Origin: Variovorax dokdonensis | GTDB taxonomy: Bacteria > Pseudomonadota > Gammaproteobacteria > Burkholderiales > Burkholderiaceae_C | Length of the DNA stretch: 64,000 nucleotides | Direction of reading: 5' to 3' | Assembly: GCF_030316895.1 (NCBI RefSeq) | Contig: NZ_JASZYV010000001.1 | Coordinates: 62,001-126,000 of the forward strand | In this document: one piece after another, positions 8,662-17,267 of the stretch | Layout: each line of letters starts with the position of its first letter | Position numbering within the stretch: the stretch's first letter is position 1 | Made by a program: the position numbers and the translations under genes | Notes under the pieces: generated by a model | What the model was told of the DNA's origin: nothing | What the model saw: the letters and a program-made list of their open reading frames with translations, nothing else | Databases searched by the model: none

Positions 8662-10677
8662 ATGTTCAAGAAGATCCTCATTGCGAACCGGGGCGAGATC
8701 GCCTGCCGCGTGGCCGCCACGGCGCGCCGCATGGCCATCCAGACGGTGGCCGTGTATTCGGACGCCGACGCGCATGCCAACCACGTGCGCGCCTGCGACG
8801 AGGCCGTCTACCTCGGCGGCAGCGCCCCCAAGGACAGCTACCTGCGCTGGGAGAAGATCATCGAGGCCGCGAAGGCCACCGGGGCCCAGGCCATTCACCC
8901 CGGCTACGGCTTCCTTTCCGAGAACGAGGATTTCGCCAAGGCCTGCGCGGCTGCCGGCCTGGTCTTCATCGGCCCGCCGGCCGAGGCCATCCTGGCGATG
9001 GGCCTCAAGGCGGAATCGAAGCGCCTGATGGAAAAGGCCGGCGTGCCGCTGGTGCCCGGCTACCACGGCGCCGAGCAGGGCGGCGAACTGCTGCAGCGCG
9101 AGGCCGACCGCATCGGCTATCCGGTGCTCATCAAGGCCAGCGCGGGCGGCGGCGGCAAGGGCATGCGCATCGTCGAGAAAGCCGAGGACTTTGCCGCGGC
9201 GCTCGCCTCGTGCCAGCGCGAGGCCATCAACAGCTTCGGCAGCGATGCGGTGCTGATCGAGAAGTACGTGCAGCGTCCGCGTCACATCGAGATCCAGGTG
9301 TTCGGAGACATGCACGGTCAATGCGTCTACCTGTTCGAGCGCGACTGCTCGGTGCAGCGACGCCACCAGAAGGTTCTGGAAGAAGCGCCCGCGCCCGGCA
9401 TGACCGAGGCCATGCGCAAGCAGATGGGCGAAGCGGCCGTGAACGCCGCACGCGCCGTGAACTACGTCGGCGCAGGCACTGTGGAGTTCATCGTCGAGCA
9501 GACCGGCGGCTACGACGAGCCCGAGGCCATGAAGTTCTATTTCATGGAGATGAACACCCGTCTGCAGGTGGAGCATCCCGTCACCGAAGCCATCACCGGG
9601 CTCGACCTGGTGGAGTGGCAATTGCGCGTGGCCGCTGGCGAGCCGCTGCCCGCGCGCCAGGAAGACCTGCAGATCCACGGCCATGCGATCGAGGCGCGCA
9701 TCTGCGCCGAGAACCCGGACAACGGCTTCCTGCCCGCCACCGGCACGCTGCATGTCTATCGCAAGCCTGCGCAGCACACGAGCTTTCAACGCAGCCGGGT
9801 CCGCATCGACGACGGCGTGCGTGAGGGCGGCGAGATCTCGCCCTTCTACGACTCGATGATCGCCAAGCTGATCGTGCACGGCGCCAATCGTGCCGAAGCG
9901 CTGGCGCGACTCGACGCGGCGCTGGCGCAGACGCACATCGTGGGCCTTTCGACCAACGTGCAGTTCCTGCGCCGAGTGCTGGCGAGCGAATCGTTCGCCA
10001 AGGCGCGGCTCGACACGGCGCTCATCGAGCGCGAGCGCGCCGTGCTGTTCGACCAGGAGCCGCTGGGCTTGCCCTTGGCGGCCGCTGCATCCGTGGCCGA
10101 CACGCTGCTCGACGAGGCCCAGGCCGCAAGCGCCGATCCGTTCGACCGGCGCGATGGCTGGCGTGCGCTGGGCACCTCGGTGCGCCCCTTCAGCTTTGAA
10201 TTCCGCGGCGAGACGCACGGTGCCGAACTGCGCTATCTGAACGGGAGCGCGCTGGAACTCAAGGTGGGCGACGTGGCCGGCCCGCTGGTCATCGGCCGGT
10301 TGCCCGACGGCGAGGCCGAGGTCGCGTTCAACGGCCGCCGGCACACGCTGCGTGTCTACCGCCACGGCGATGTCGCGCACGTGTTCGGTCCGCAGGGCGC
10401 GACGCGCATCGCCACCGTCGACCAACTGGCCCACGCCGGCGATACCCAGGCCGAAGGCGGACGCCTGACAGCGCCGATGCCGGGCAAGGTGGTGTCCTTC
10501 GCGGTGAAGGCGGGCGACAGCGTCAAGCGCGGCCAGCCGCTGGCCGTCATGGAAGCGATGAAGATGGAGCACACCATTGCCGCGCCGGCGGACGGCAAGG
10601 TGGAAGAGCTGTTGTTCGTCCCTGGAGACCAGGTGACGGAAGGGGCGGAGTTGCTGCGGCTGGCGGTGGCTGCCTGA
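8662..10677 (+). CDS. liuD: Methylcrotonyl-CoA carboxylase, alpha (biotin carboxylase/carrier) subunit
   Basis: 671 residues, typical of the biotin-containing alpha subunit. The order is an N-terminal biotin carboxylase (K-I-L-I-A-N-R-G-E-I-A-C-R), the ATP-grasp glycine loop K-A-S-A-G-G-G-G-K-G-M-R, the E-M-N-T-R-L-Q-V-E-H-P-V-T-E catalytic segment, a linker region of about 130 residues, and a C-terminal biotinyl domain with E-A-M-K-M-E-H where K634 carries biotin. It carboxylates its own biotin with ATP and bicarbonate and hands CO2 to LiuB. The ATG at 8662 lies five bases behind the DUF4126 stop. A biotin ligase is needed in trans and is not in the window. Confidence 0.95.
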   Translation: MFKKILIANRGEIACRVAATARRMAIQTVAVYSDADAHANHVRACDEAVYLGGSAPKDSYLRWEKIIEAAKATGAQAIHPGYGFLSENEDFAKACAAAGLVFIGPPAEAILAMGLKAESKRLMEKAGVPLVPGYHGAEQGGELLQREADRIGYPVLIKASAGGGGKGMRIVEKAEDFAAALASCQREAINSFGSDAVLIEKYVQRPRHIEIQVFGDMHGQCVYLFERDCSVQRRHQKVLEEAPAPGMTEAMRKQMGEAAVNAARAVNYVGAGTVEFIVEQTGGYDEPEAMKFYFMEMNTRLQVEHPVTEAITGLDLVEWQLRVAAGEPLPARQEDLQIHGHAIEARICAENPDNGFLPATGTLHVYRKPAQHTSFQRSRVRIDDGVREGGEISPFYDSMIAKLIVHGANRAEALARLDAALAQTHIVGLSTNVQFLRRVLASESFAKARLDTALIERERAVLFDQEPLGLPLAAAASVADTLLDEAQAASADPFDRRDGWRALGTSVRPFSFEFRGETHGAELRYLNGSALELKVGDVAGPLVIGRLPDGEAEVAFNGRRHTLRVYRHGDVAHVFGPQGATRIATVDQLAHAGDTQAEGGRLTAPMPGKVVSFAVKAGDSVKRGQPLAVMEAMKMEHTIAAPADGKVEELLFVPGDQVTEGAELLRLAVAA

Positions 10678-10684
10678 CGCTCTG

Positions 10685-10714
10685 GCCCCGGTCGTCTAGG
10701 CGGCGGGCCGGGGC
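10685..10714. terminator. GC stem in the convergent liuD/thioesterase junction
   Basis: GCCCCGG (10685-10691) pairs with CCGGGGC (10708-10714) across a 16-base loop, just after the liuD stop and overlapping the last codons of the opposing thioesterase gene. A bidirectional stop signal is plausible at a convergent junction, but there is no T-tract, so this is a weak call. Confidence 0.3.
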
Positions 10715-11130
10715 ATGATCTTCTGCACGCTGGTGCCGCGCAGGACTTCGACCTCGCCGGTCGCGATCGCACCCTCGGCAAAGACCAGCGTCGACGCGAG
10801 GCGTGTCACGCGCCCACGGGCTTCCAGAAACTGGCCTTCGCGCGCAGCGGCAAGAAACTGCGTGCCGAGTTGTACCGTCACGCACGGTTGACGGCCTGCG
10901 GCCTCCCAGGCCACGGCGCTGATCATGTGATCGAACAGGGCGCACAGCACGCCGCCGTGAACGAAGCCCGCCGGATTGAGATGTTCGGCGCCCGCCAGGA
11001 TGCCGTAGGCCCAACCGTCCTCTTCCTTTCGCGTCCAAAGCGGACCCATGCGGTCGGCAAAGCCTGAAAGCGTTCGTTCGCGCCATCCCGCTTCGCTCAG
11101 CGATTCGCGCGTTTGATGTCCTGGTTGCAT
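10696..11130 (-). CDS. PaaI-type hotdog-fold thioesterase
   Basis: 144 residues with the hotdog thioesterase core. The signature L-N-P-A-G-F-V-H-G-G-V-L-C-A-L-F-D-H covers the N/H-G-G active-site loop and the central helix, followed by strands with V-T-V-Q-L-G-T-Q-F-L and A-R-G-R-V-T-R-L-A-S-T-L-V-F. Such enzymes hydrolyse acyl-CoA or aryl-CoA esters and often serve as housekeeping release valves for stalled CoA esters. It is read in the same direction as the IclR-type regulator upstream (31-base gap) and may be cotranscribed with it. Substrate cannot be read from sequence. Confidence 0.85.
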   Translation of the reverse strand: MQPGHQTRESLSEAGWRERTLSGFADRMGPLWTRKEEDGWAYGILAGAEHLNPAGFVHGGVLCALFDHMISAVAWEAAGRQPCVTVQLGTQFLAAAREGQFLEARGRVTRLASTLVFAEGAIATGEVEVLRGTSVQKIMPRPAA

Positions 11131-11160
11131 CTTGGGTTGCAGTGCTTGGTTGCGAGGTGT

Positions 11161-11955
11161 TCAGCTCAGGGCCTGGGCTTCGCGGATCAGGTCGGCTGCC
11201 ACAGCTTGCGCGCGCGAGCCGCTGAGCTGGTCCGTTACCGCGAGCGCGACCAGCGCGTGCGTCAGGCGCCGCTGTGCATCGACGATCGGCGCCGCGATGA
11301 CCGTGACGCCGCTGATGTAGTTGCCGCGATCGATCGCGTAGCCCTTGCGCTCGACCGCACGCACCTCCTTCTTCCATGCTTCGAAGTCGGGTGCGTTTTC
11401 CCAGACCAGGCCCTTGAAGCGCCGGGCCAGTTCGGCGTCGGAAAGCGCCGCATAGGCCGCGACCAATCGTCCGGTGGCGCTGGTCAGCGGAGGCACGCGG
11501 CTGCCCACTTCCACATACAGCTGGAACGGCCCGCGTGAGCGCGCCAGAGCCAGCACCACCAGGTCGTCGAGGCCGGAGGCCTTGACCCCGATGGTCGTCA
11601 CGTTCCATGCCTCGGACAGCCTGTCGAGCGCGGCTTGCACGCGAGCCGGGAAGGGGTTGGCCTCGACCACGCTGCGCGCCAGTGCCAACACGCCCACATC
11701 GAGGCTGTAGCGCTTGGTGGAGGGCTCCACCTTGACCATGCCTTCGTCGACCAGCACACGCAGGATGTGCAGGCAGGTGCTGGTCACCAGTTCGAGTTCG
11801 TCGGCGATGGCCTTGAGCGTCAGCGGTTCGCCGCGTGCGGCGAGCAGTCGCAGGATGGCCAGCGCGCGCGAAACGGCGGGCACCTCTCGAATACGGCGCG
11901 CGGGCGGCTGGGCAGCAGTCTTGGTCGAGGAAGAAGCAGGCAACGCGGACTCCAT
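11161..11955 (-). CDS. IclR-family transcriptional regulator
   Basis: About 264 residues from the preferred ATG at 11955; an upstream in-frame ATG at 12012 would add 19 residues. The N-terminal winged helix-turn-helix (V-S-R-A-L-A-I-L-R-L-L through L-H-I-L-R-V-L-V-D-E-G-M-V) is followed by an effector-binding domain with P-P-L-T-S-A-T-G-R-L-V-A-A-Y and R-G-N-Y-I-S-G-V-T-V-I-A-A-P-I, the typical IclR layout. It diverges from the acyl-CoA ligase at 12131 and probably governs that five-gene module in response to an aromatic or aliphatic acid or its CoA ester. Family certain, ligand unknown. Confidence 0.9.
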   Translation of the reverse strand: MESALPASSSTKTAAQPPARRIREVPAVSRALAILRLLAARGEPLTLKAIADELELVTSTCLHILRVLVDEGMVKVEPSTKRYSLDVGVLALARSVVEANPFPARVQAALDRLSEAWNVTTIGVKASGLDDLVVLALARSRGPFQLYVEVGSRVPPLTSATGRLVAAYAALSDAELARRFKGLVWENAPDFEAWKKEVRAVERKGYAIDRGNYISGVTVIAAPIVDAQRRLTHALVALAVTDQLSGSRAQAVAADLIREAQALS

Positions 11956-12037
11956 GTAACGCGCCAAGCATACGAGCTTTGAGCCATTCCACGAACCGAT
12001 GCCCAGAGCCATCTGCCTTCACTTCATCCCTTGTCAT

Positions 12038-12055
12038 AATTGTCTATATACAATT
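12038..12055. promoter_or_regulatory. Palindromic operator candidate for the IclR-type regulator
   Basis: AATTGTCTATATACAATT is an 18-base near-perfect palindrome (16 of 18 positions symmetrical) in the divergent region between the IclR-type gene and the acyl-CoA ligase. IclR proteins bind short palindromes of this AT-rich kind. It covers the predicted -10 box of the regulator, which suggests autorepression. A second small palindrome ACAATTGT lies at 12070-12077. Confidence 0.55.
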
Positions 12056-12073
12056 CATAGACGCTATTGACAA
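12045..12073 (-). promoter_or_regulatory. Sigma-70 promoter candidate for the IclR-type regulator
   Basis: On the minus strand, TTGTCA (12073-12068) and TATATA (12050-12045) are separated by exactly 17 bases, a strong match to the sigma-70 consensus. Transcription would begin near 12038. The -10 box lies inside the palindrome at 12038-12055. Confidence 0.6.
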
Positions 12074-12130
12074 TTGTGGCCGCGGCGCGCAAAGTACGTT
12101 TCATCGAGCAACGACATGAGAGACAAGGCG

Positions 12131-13690
12131 ATGACCCGGTTGACCGAATACACCCGCTACGCCGATGCGCAGGCGTACTGCAGTTCCGAGAAGCTCTGGG
12201 AGCTCTTCGACGGCGATGCACGCAAGATGAACATCGCGCATGAATGCATCGACCGGCATGTGGATGGCGAGCGCGAAGCCGTCGTCCTGGTGCGCGCCAA
12301 CGGGCAGGACGAATCGCTGACCTTCCGCCAGATCTCCGAAGGCTCGGCCAGGTTTGCCAACTTTCTCAAGGACGAAGGCATCCGCCCGGGCGATCGCGTG
12401 GCCGTGATGCTCGAGCCGTCGCTGGCCTTCTACGTCGCGATCTTCGGCGCGATCAAGATGGGCGCGATCGCGGTGCCTTTGTTCACACTGTTCGGGCCAG
12501 ACGGAATTCGCCTTCGCGTTCAGGACTGCAAGCCCCGCATGATGGTGACCAACGAGGAAAAGGCGGGCGTGGTGCCGGCTTCGGAAGACCTGAAGCTCGT
12601 CGTCGCCAACGAAGCCTTCCTGGCCGGGCTCCAAAAGTACCCGTCGACCTTCGAAGTGGACACCAAGGCCGACGACCTGGCCATCTTCCAATACACCTCG
12701 GGCACCACCCGGGAGCTGCCCGACGCCGTCAAGCACACGCACCGCGCCATCGTCACGTTGATGCTGGCGGCGCTGTACGGCACCGGTGTGCGGCCGGGCG
12801 ATCGGTTCATGTGCCCGTCGTCGCCCGCATGGGGACACGGCCTCTGGCACGGCACGCTGGCGCCTTTGGCCATGGGCGTCACGGTCGGCGCCTATGCCGG
12901 CAAGTTCAGCGGCGAACGCCTGCTGCAGGCGCTGGAGGCGCATCGCTTCAACAACCTGTCGGCGGCCGCCACCCACTACCGGATGATGCGCAACTCCGGT
13001 GCGGCGCAGAAGCACCGCTATGGCCTCGACAAGCTGTCCTTCACCGGCGAGCCGATCGACAGCGAGACGGCTGGCTTCATCGAAGCGACCTTCGGGCACA
13101 AGGCCTGCAGCATGTACGGCACGACCGAGATCGGCGTGTGCCTGGTTTCCTATCCCGGCGCACCGGACTTCCCGGTCAAGTCAGGTTCGCTGGGCAAGCC
13201 GGTTCCCGGCCTGCGCGTCGAGGTCCAGGACGCGAATGGCGCGCCTTGCGCACCGGGCGTCACCGGCGAGCTGAAGCTGTGGCGGCGCGGCGAATGGGTC
13301 GCCACCAAGGACCTGGGCCGCATCGATGCCGACGGCTATTTCTGGCACGGCGGGCGAGCCGACGACGTGATCATCTCGGCCGGCTGGACCATCGGCGCGG
13401 TCGAGGTGGAAGACGCCATCCTCAAGCATCCGGACGTCAAGGAAGCCGCCGCCATCGGCGTGCCCGACGCGCTGCGCGGGCTCGTCGTCAAGGCCTTCGT
13501 CGTCTCCGACCGCCCGGGCGGCGATCAGTTCGCGCAGGAAATCCAGGACGCCGTTCGTTCGCGCCTCAGCCAGCACGAATACCCGCGCCAGGTGGCCTTC
13601 GTTGCCGAACTGCCCAAGACGCCTGCCGGAAAGATCCATCGCAAGAAGCTGCGCGAGCAGGAAGCCGCCGCGCTGGCCGTCGCCGCCTGA
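12131..13690 (+). CDS. AMP-dependent acyl-CoA synthetase (acetyl/medium-chain-like)
   Basis: 519-residue ANL ligase. Recognisable parts are the S-M-Y-G-T-T-E-I-G adenine region, H-G-G-R-A-D-D-V-I-I-S-A-G at the hinge, and the C-terminal K-T-P-A-G-K-I-H-R-K with the catalytic lysine. The phosphate-binding loop is unusual: Y-T-S-G-T-T-R-E-L-P (residues 188-197) has Arg194 where the consensus has Gly and lacks the usual P-K-G, as in a sub-branch of medium-chain/benzoate-like synthetases. The start at 12131 is chosen because GAGAGACAAGGCG before it mirrors the leader of the other ligase gene; ATG at 12116 is the alternative. It begins the IclR-controlled acid module. Confidence 0.85.
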   Translation: MTRLTEYTRYADAQAYCSSEKLWELFDGDARKMNIAHECIDRHVDGEREAVVLVRANGQDESLTFRQISEGSARFANFLKDEGIRPGDRVAVMLEPSLAFYVAIFGAIKMGAIAVPLFTLFGPDGIRLRVQDCKPRMMVTNEEKAGVVPASEDLKLVVANEAFLAGLQKYPSTFEVDTKADDLAIFQYTSGTTRELPDAVKHTHRAIVTLMLAALYGTGVRPGDRFMCPSSPAWGHGLWHGTLAPLAMGVTVGAYAGKFSGERLLQALEAHRFNNLSAAATHYRMMRNSGAAQKHRYGLDKLSFTGEPIDSETAGFIEATFGHKACSMYGTTEIGVCLVSYPGAPDFPVKSGSLGKPVPGLRVEVQDANGAPCAPGVTGELKLWRRGEWVATKDLGRIDADGYFWHGGRADDVIISAGWTIGAVEVEDAILKHPDVKEAAAIGVPDALRGLVVKAFVVSDRPGGDQFAQEIQDAVRSRLSQHEYPRQVAFVAELPKTPAGKIHRKKLREQEAAALAVAA

Positions 13691-13732
13691 TCCACCCCCC
13701 TCCATCTGCATCGACCACCACCAGGAGACAGC

Positions 13733-14872
13733 ATGTCCACCAAAATCGAAAGAAGCTTTCCCAAGATCACCGACGAAGGGCTGGATGAGCTTCGCCAACG
13801 CATCGGCCTGAAGATCGGCGCCACCGCCGAACCCTGGTGCTACGAGGCGACGCGCGACAACATCCGCCACTACGCGCACGGCATCGGCGACGACAACCCT
13901 CTGTGGTGCGACCCCGACTACGCCGCCAAGACCAAGTACGGCGGCATCATTGCGCTGCCGAGCTTTCTCTTCTCGACCAGCCGCATCGTGTCGGGCTACG
14001 TCGGCGGCCTGCCGGGCGTGCATGCCATGTGGTCGGGCGCGGACTGGACCTGGCACAAGCCGGTGCAGCGCAACGACACCATCCGCACCGAAGCCCACCT
14101 CAAGGACCTGATCGAGCACCAGACCCGGTTCGCGGGCCGCGCAGTCCAGCAGATCTACCACGTCGACTTCTTCAACCAGAGCGGCGACAAGGTGGCCGAG
14201 TGCGACAGCTGGTGCTTCCGCACCGAGCGGGACCATGCGCGCGAACAGGGCAGCAAGTACAAGGAAGTGCGCGAGCGCGAGCCGCGCAAGTATTCGACCG
14301 AGGAAATCCAGGCCGCCTACAAGCTGTATGCCCAGGAAGAGATCCGCGGCAGCAACACCCGCTACTGGGAAGACGTGAAGGAAGGCGAATCGCTGCCCGT
14401 CATGTTCAAGGGGCCGATGACGGTCACCGGCTTCATCGCCTACGCACAGGGCTGGGGCGGCCTGTACATCCGCGCCAACAAGCTGGCCTGGAAGCTGATC
14501 GACGCGCATCCCGGCGTGGGCATCACCAACCGCTTCGGCATTCCGGACGTGCCCGAGCGCGTGCACTGGGAGGAAGACTTCGCGCTCGAAGTGGGCGCGC
14601 CCGGCGCGTACGACTACGGTCCGGAGCGCACCTCGTGGCTCACGCACCACCTGACCAACTGGATGGGCGACGATGGCTTCCTGCGCAAGGCGCATTGCAA
14701 GATCCGCCGCCACAACCCCGAGGGGGACATGCTCTTCATCAAGGGCCACGTCACGCGCAAGTTCGTCGAGGACGGCAGGCATCTGGTGGAGATCTCGCAG
14801 GAAGCCCACAACCAGGACGACGAGCTGTCGGTGATCGGCTCGGGCGTGGTCGAGCTGCCTTCGCGCGGCTGA
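13733..14872 (+). CDS. FAS1-like/MaoC-type acyl-CoA dehydratase domain protein
   Basis: 379 residues with two hotdog-like halves. The N-terminal half contains Y-A-H-G-I-G-D-D-N-P-L-W, the Asp/His/Asn hydratase motif of the MaoC/FAS1-like dehydratase group, followed by the Y-G-G-I-I-A-L-P-S-F loop. The C-terminal half has a second, more degenerate hotdog with P-M-T-V-T-G-F-I-A-Y-A-Q-G-W. Such proteins add water to, or remove it from, enoyl-CoA esters. It follows the ligase by 42 bases with AGGAG ahead of the start, so the two are probably one transcript: the ligase makes a CoA ester that this enzyme or the next one modifies. Actual substrate unknown. Confidence 0.82.
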   Translation: MSTKIERSFPKITDEGLDELRQRIGLKIGATAEPWCYEATRDNIRHYAHGIGDDNPLWCDPDYAAKTKYGGIIALPSFLFSTSRIVSGYVGGLPGVHAMWSGADWTWHKPVQRNDTIRTEAHLKDLIEHQTRFAGRAVQQIYHVDFFNQSGDKVAECDSWCFRTERDHAREQGSKYKEVREREPRKYSTEEIQAAYKLYAQEEIRGSNTRYWEDVKEGESLPVMFKGPMTVTGFIAYAQGWGGLYIRANKLAWKLIDAHPGVGITNRFGIPDVPERVHWEEDFALEVGAPGAYDYGPERTSWLTHHLTNWMGDDGFLRKAHCKIRRHNPEGDMLFIKGHVTRKFVEDGRHLVEISQEAHNQDDELSVIGSGVVELPSRG

Positions 14873-14879
14873 GCGGCCT

Positions 14880-14893
14880 GGCCCTTCGGGGCC
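14880..14893 (+). terminator. Small GC hairpin with TTCG loop after the dehydratase gene
   Basis: GGCCC-TTCG-GGGCC, a 5-base-pair stem with a stable UUCG tetraloop, starts eight bases after the dehydratase stop. No T-tract follows, so it is more likely an RNA stabiliser or weak pause site than a full terminator. Confidence 0.3.
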
Positions 14894-14963
14894 CGGCTCC
14901 GGATGTCAGTACGCACGGTCGGGCCTGCAAGCGAAGCTCGCCGTGTGCTCTCTCGAGAAGGCT

Positions 14964-16190
14964 ATGGCAGACACCTCGAAGCGAAGTGCCTCGGGCCACG
15001 GGGCATTGGCCGGACTGCGCGTGCTCGACCTCTCGCGCGTCCTGGCCGGCCCTCTGTGCACGCAGATGCTGTCGGACCACGGCGCGCAGGTGGTGAAGAT
15101 CGAGCCGCCGCGCGGCGACGAAACGCGAACCCTCGGGCCGCCGTTCAACGATGACGGAGATGCGGCCTACTTCACCGCGGTCAACCGCGGCAAGCAGGCC
15201 ATGAGCCTGGACCTGTCGCAGCCGGAAGGCCGAGAGACCTTGCTGGCGCTGCTCGGCGATGCCGACATCCTGATCGAGAACTTCATTCCCGGAACGATGC
15301 AGCGCTGGGGCCTGGACTACGAGGACGAACTGCGTCCCCGCTTTCCGCGGCTGATCTACTGCGCCGTGTCGGGCTTCGGGGGCGACGGACCGCTGGGTGG
15401 CCTGCCTGGCTACGACGCCGTTCTGCAGGCCATGTGCGGCCTGATGAGCGTCAACGGTGACGATGATTCGGGCCCGACGCGCATCGGCGTGCCGATCGTC
15501 GATCACGTGACTGGCTATACCGCACTGACCGGCATCCTGCTTGCGCTGCACGAGCGGCAACGATCGGGGCTGGGGCAGCGCGTGGAGGCCACGCTGTTCG
15601 ACACCGCGTTGAGCCTGCTGGTGCCTCATGCGGCCAACTGGATGTATTCGGGGCAGGCGCCTCAGTTGCTCGGCAGTGCGCATCCGAACATCGCGCCCTA
15701 CGACAAATTCCAGTGCCGCGACGGCCTGGTCTTCCTGGGCATCGTCAACGACCGGCAGTTCGAGAAGTTCTGCGGCTTGATGAGCCTGCCCGCGCTCGCG
15801 ACCGACGCACGCTTCGCCAACAACGCGCAGCGCCTGCGCCATCGCGATGCGCTGCGCCAGGAGATCGAGGCGGCCCTGTCCGACTGGAGCCGCGCCGATG
15901 TCTGTGCGCGGCTGATGCAGGGCGGCGTGCCGGCGGGGCCGGTGCATTCGGTGCCCGAGGCGTTCTCGCAGCCGCACGCCACGCACCGCGGCATGACGGT
16001 GGAAAGCGGCGCCTATCGCGGCATCGGTATTCCGGTGCGGCTTTCGAGAACGCCTGGCCGGCCCGGGGCACACCCGCCACGGTTCGGACAGCACGCGCAG
16101 CGCATCCTGCAAGAGGCGGGACTTGATCCTCCCACGGGGCCGGCATGCGCGACGGAAAAGGCAGCGCCATTGGGCTGTGCGACAGATTGA
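14964..16190 (+). CDS. CaiB/BaiF (class III) CoA-transferase
   Basis: 408 residues. The N-terminal Rossmann-like part has G-L-R-V-L-D-L-S-R-V-L-A-G-P and the K-I-E-P-P-R-G-D segment that contacts CoA; the conserved catalytic Asp is in L-P-G-Y-D (D151), which forms the acyl anhydride in this family. The large interlocked domain follows, and the final ~30 residues are low in conservation. It moves CoA between carboxylic acids, or racemises alpha-methyl acyl-CoAs. The family also includes succinyl-CoA:dicarboxylate transferases. Start at ATG 14964 behind GAGAAG; an in-frame ATG at 14943 lacks a ribosome site. Part of the IclR module by position and direction. Confidence 0.85.
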   Translation: MADTSKRSASGHGALAGLRVLDLSRVLAGPLCTQMLSDHGAQVVKIEPPRGDETRTLGPPFNDDGDAAYFTAVNRGKQAMSLDLSQPEGRETLLALLGDADILIENFIPGTMQRWGLDYEDELRPRFPRLIYCAVSGFGGDGPLGGLPGYDAVLQAMCGLMSVNGDDDSGPTRIGVPIVDHVTGYTALTGILLALHERQRSGLGQRVEATLFDTALSLLVPHAANWMYSGQAPQLLGSAHPNIAPYDKFQCRDGLVFLGIVNDRQFEKFCGLMSLPALATDARFANNAQRLRHRDALRQEIEAALSDWSRADVCARLMQGGVPAGPVHSVPEAFSQPHATHRGMTVESGAYRGIGIPVRLSRTPGRPGAHPPRFGQHAQRILQEAGLDPPTGPACATEKAAPLGCATD

Positions 16191-16231
16191 ATCAGTGCAG
16201 GTCATCTGCATCTACAACTAGGAGACAAGTC

Positions 16232-17194
16232 ATGAAATCGGTACTCGGGTTCTTCCTTTCTCTTGCACTCTTCGCCGGCCTGCCCGCCCAGGCGCAGCAG
16301 GACTATCCCCACAAGCCCATACGCATCGTGGTGCCCTATCAGGCGGGGCAGGGCACCGACGTGGCGACGCGCTTCCTGGCCGAGCAGCTCGGCAGGGCGC
16401 TCGGGCAGGCGATCGTGGTGGACAACAAGGCAGGCGCCGGCGGCAGCATCGGCGCGGCCGATGTGGCGCGCGCAGCGCCCGACGGCTACACGCTGCTCAT
16501 GGGCACCAACGGCACCCATGTGCTCAACCAATTCCTCTACCCATCGATCCCGTTCGACCCGGTCAAGGACTTCGAGCCGGTGGCGCTGGTCAGCACCTTC
16601 CCGATGGTGGTGGTGGCCAACACCAGCACCAGCTACAAGTCGCTCGCCGACCTGCTGGCCGAGGCCAAGGCCAAGCCGGGTGCCGTGAGCGTCGGCTTGC
16701 CGAGCACGACCGCCCGGCTGGTCGTGGAACTGTTGCAGAAGCAGTCCGGCACCAAGTTCCAGGAGGTTCCGTACAAGGGCTCCGGCACCTTCACGACCGA
16801 CCTCATGGGCGGACAGGTCACGGTCGGGGTGGACACCGCGAGCGCGGCGCGGCCCTTCATCGCCAGCGGCAAGATGAAGGCGCTGGCCGTCACTTCGGAA
16901 GGCGCCTCGGCATTGCTGCCCGGCGTCGATCCGGTCTCCGCGACCGGCATGAAGGGCTTCCAGGTGGTTGCCTACAACGGCCTCTACGCACCGCATGGCA
17001 CGCCGCAGGCCATCGTCCGCAAGCTCAATGCGGAGGTCGCGAAGATCCTGGCGCGTCCGGAAGCCCAGAAGCGGCTGCTCGAACTGGGCCACGAAGTGGC
17101 CGGCGGTACGCCGGAAGACCTGGCCGCCTTTGCTCGCGACGAACGCAAGAAGTGGGAGCCGATCATCGAGGCTGCGGGCATGCGCGCCCAGTGA
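16232..17194 (+). CDS. Tripartite tricarboxylate (Bug/TctC) periplasmic binding protein
   Basis: 320 residues with a clear signal peptide (hydrophobic core F-F-L-S-L-A-L-F-A, cleavage after A-Q-A at residue 21) and the mature start Q-Q-D-Y-P-H-K-P-I-R-I-V-V-P typical of Bug proteins. The family motifs A-P-D-G-Y-T-L-L-M and V-P-Y-K-G-S-G are present. These high-affinity receptors bind carboxylates or nicotinate-like acids and are often orphan genes beside catabolic clusters, feeding TctAB-type permeases or signalling. The gene lies 41 bases behind the CoA-transferase with GGAGA before the ATG, and probably captures the acid activated by the module. Confidence 0.92.
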   Translation: MKSVLGFFLSLALFAGLPAQAQQDYPHKPIRIVVPYQAGQGTDVATRFLAEQLGRALGQAIVVDNKAGAGGSIGAADVARAAPDGYTLLMGTNGTHVLNQFLYPSIPFDPVKDFEPVALVSTFPMVVVANTSTSYKSLADLLAEAKAKPGAVSVGLPSTTARLVVELLQKQSGTKFQEVPYKGSGTFTTDLMGGQVTVGVDTASAARPFIASGKMKALAVTSEGASALLPGVDPVSATGMKGFQVVAYNGLYAPHGTPQAIVRKLNAEVAKILARPEAQKRLLELGHEVAGGTPEDLAAFARDERKKWEPIIEAAGMRAQ

Positions 17195-17199
17195 GGCCA

Positions 17200-17222
17200 G
17201 CGGCACCATGCGACGGTGCCGC
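17200..17222 (+). terminator. Stem-loop after the Bug gene
   Basis: GCGGCACC (17200-17207) and GGTGCCGC (17215-17222) form a perfect 8-base-pair stem with a 7-base loop, six bases after the Bug stop codon. No T-tract follows; the position suggests the end of a transcript or a processed 3' end. Confidence 0.4.
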
Positions 17223-17267
17223 CCAGCTTGCGCCTCGCCCGGGCCGGCGTCGTTCTAAGATCGCCCG

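Noticed and set aside
8098..10572. 824-codon open frame antisense to liuD
   Set aside because: Shadow of a biotin carboxylase gene with clear motifs; its composition is His/Gly/Arg-rich, and no family pattern is seen.
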